Origin: Bacteroidales bacterium
GTDB taxonomy: Bacteria; Bacteroidota; Bacteroidia; Bacteroidales; P3
NCBI GenBank assembly: GCA_017647065.1
Contig: JAGCLI010000089.1
Coordinates: forward strand, 1 to 5,548
Direction of reading: 5' to 3'
Length of the DNA stretch: 5,548 nt
In this document: piece by piece, positions 5,546 to 5,548 of the stretch
Position numbering within the stretch: the stretch's first letter is position 1
Layout of the letters: the number at the start of each line of letters is the position of its first letter
Position numbers and translations under genes: made by a program
Notes under the pieces: generated by a model
What the model was told of the DNA's origin: nothing
The model's database searches: none
The model's input: only the letters and a program-made list of their open reading frames with translations

Positions 5546-5548
5546 CAC

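Overview
The window looks like a chromosomal segment from a low-GC, probably anaerobic member of the Bacteroidota (most likely Bacteroidales). Three clear promoters have the Bacteroidetes form, with a -33 TTTG/TTG and a -7 TAnnTTTG. Start codons lack Shine-Dalgarno sequences and follow short A-rich leaders. The secreted protein has a signal peptide that probably leaves an N-terminal Gln.

Layout, left to right. (1) Bases 1-921 (+) hold the bulk of a DppB/OppB-type peptide ABC permease cut by the window edge. (2) Bases 922-1515 (-) encode a nitroreductase-family flavoprotein with a signal peptide; its stop codon directly abuts the permease stop, and a perfect 11-bp inverted repeat lies in the last permease codons. 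(3) Bases 1627-2934 (+) encode an acetyl-CoA hydrolase/CoA-transferase family enzyme resembling 4-hydroxybutyrate CoA-transferase, with its own promoter and a strong intrinsic terminator, so probably monocistronic. (4) Bases 2935-3278 are very AT-rich and contain two families of short periodic repeats (21 bp and 22 bp), ending in the promoter of (5) bases 3279-4466 (+), an AAA_14/DUF4143 ATPase with an apparently complete PD-(D/E)XK nuclease-like signature. A 15-bp direct repeat brackets this ATPase unit. (6) Bases 4514-5455 (-) encode a regulator that joins a YtfE/ScdA(RIC)-like hemerythrin domain to a LuxR-type DNA-binding domain. It is divergent from a further promoter at the right edge whose gene lies outside the window.

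The genes do not form one pathway. The CoA-transferase fits acid fermentation in an anaerobe. The hemerythrin-LuxR protein fits sensing of oxygen, nitric oxide or iron. The ATPase with its repeats looks like a self-contained accessory cassette. The most interesting item is the one-component diiron-LuxR regulator with its divergent promoter region; second is the repeat-embedded promoter and the flanking direct repeats of the ATPase.
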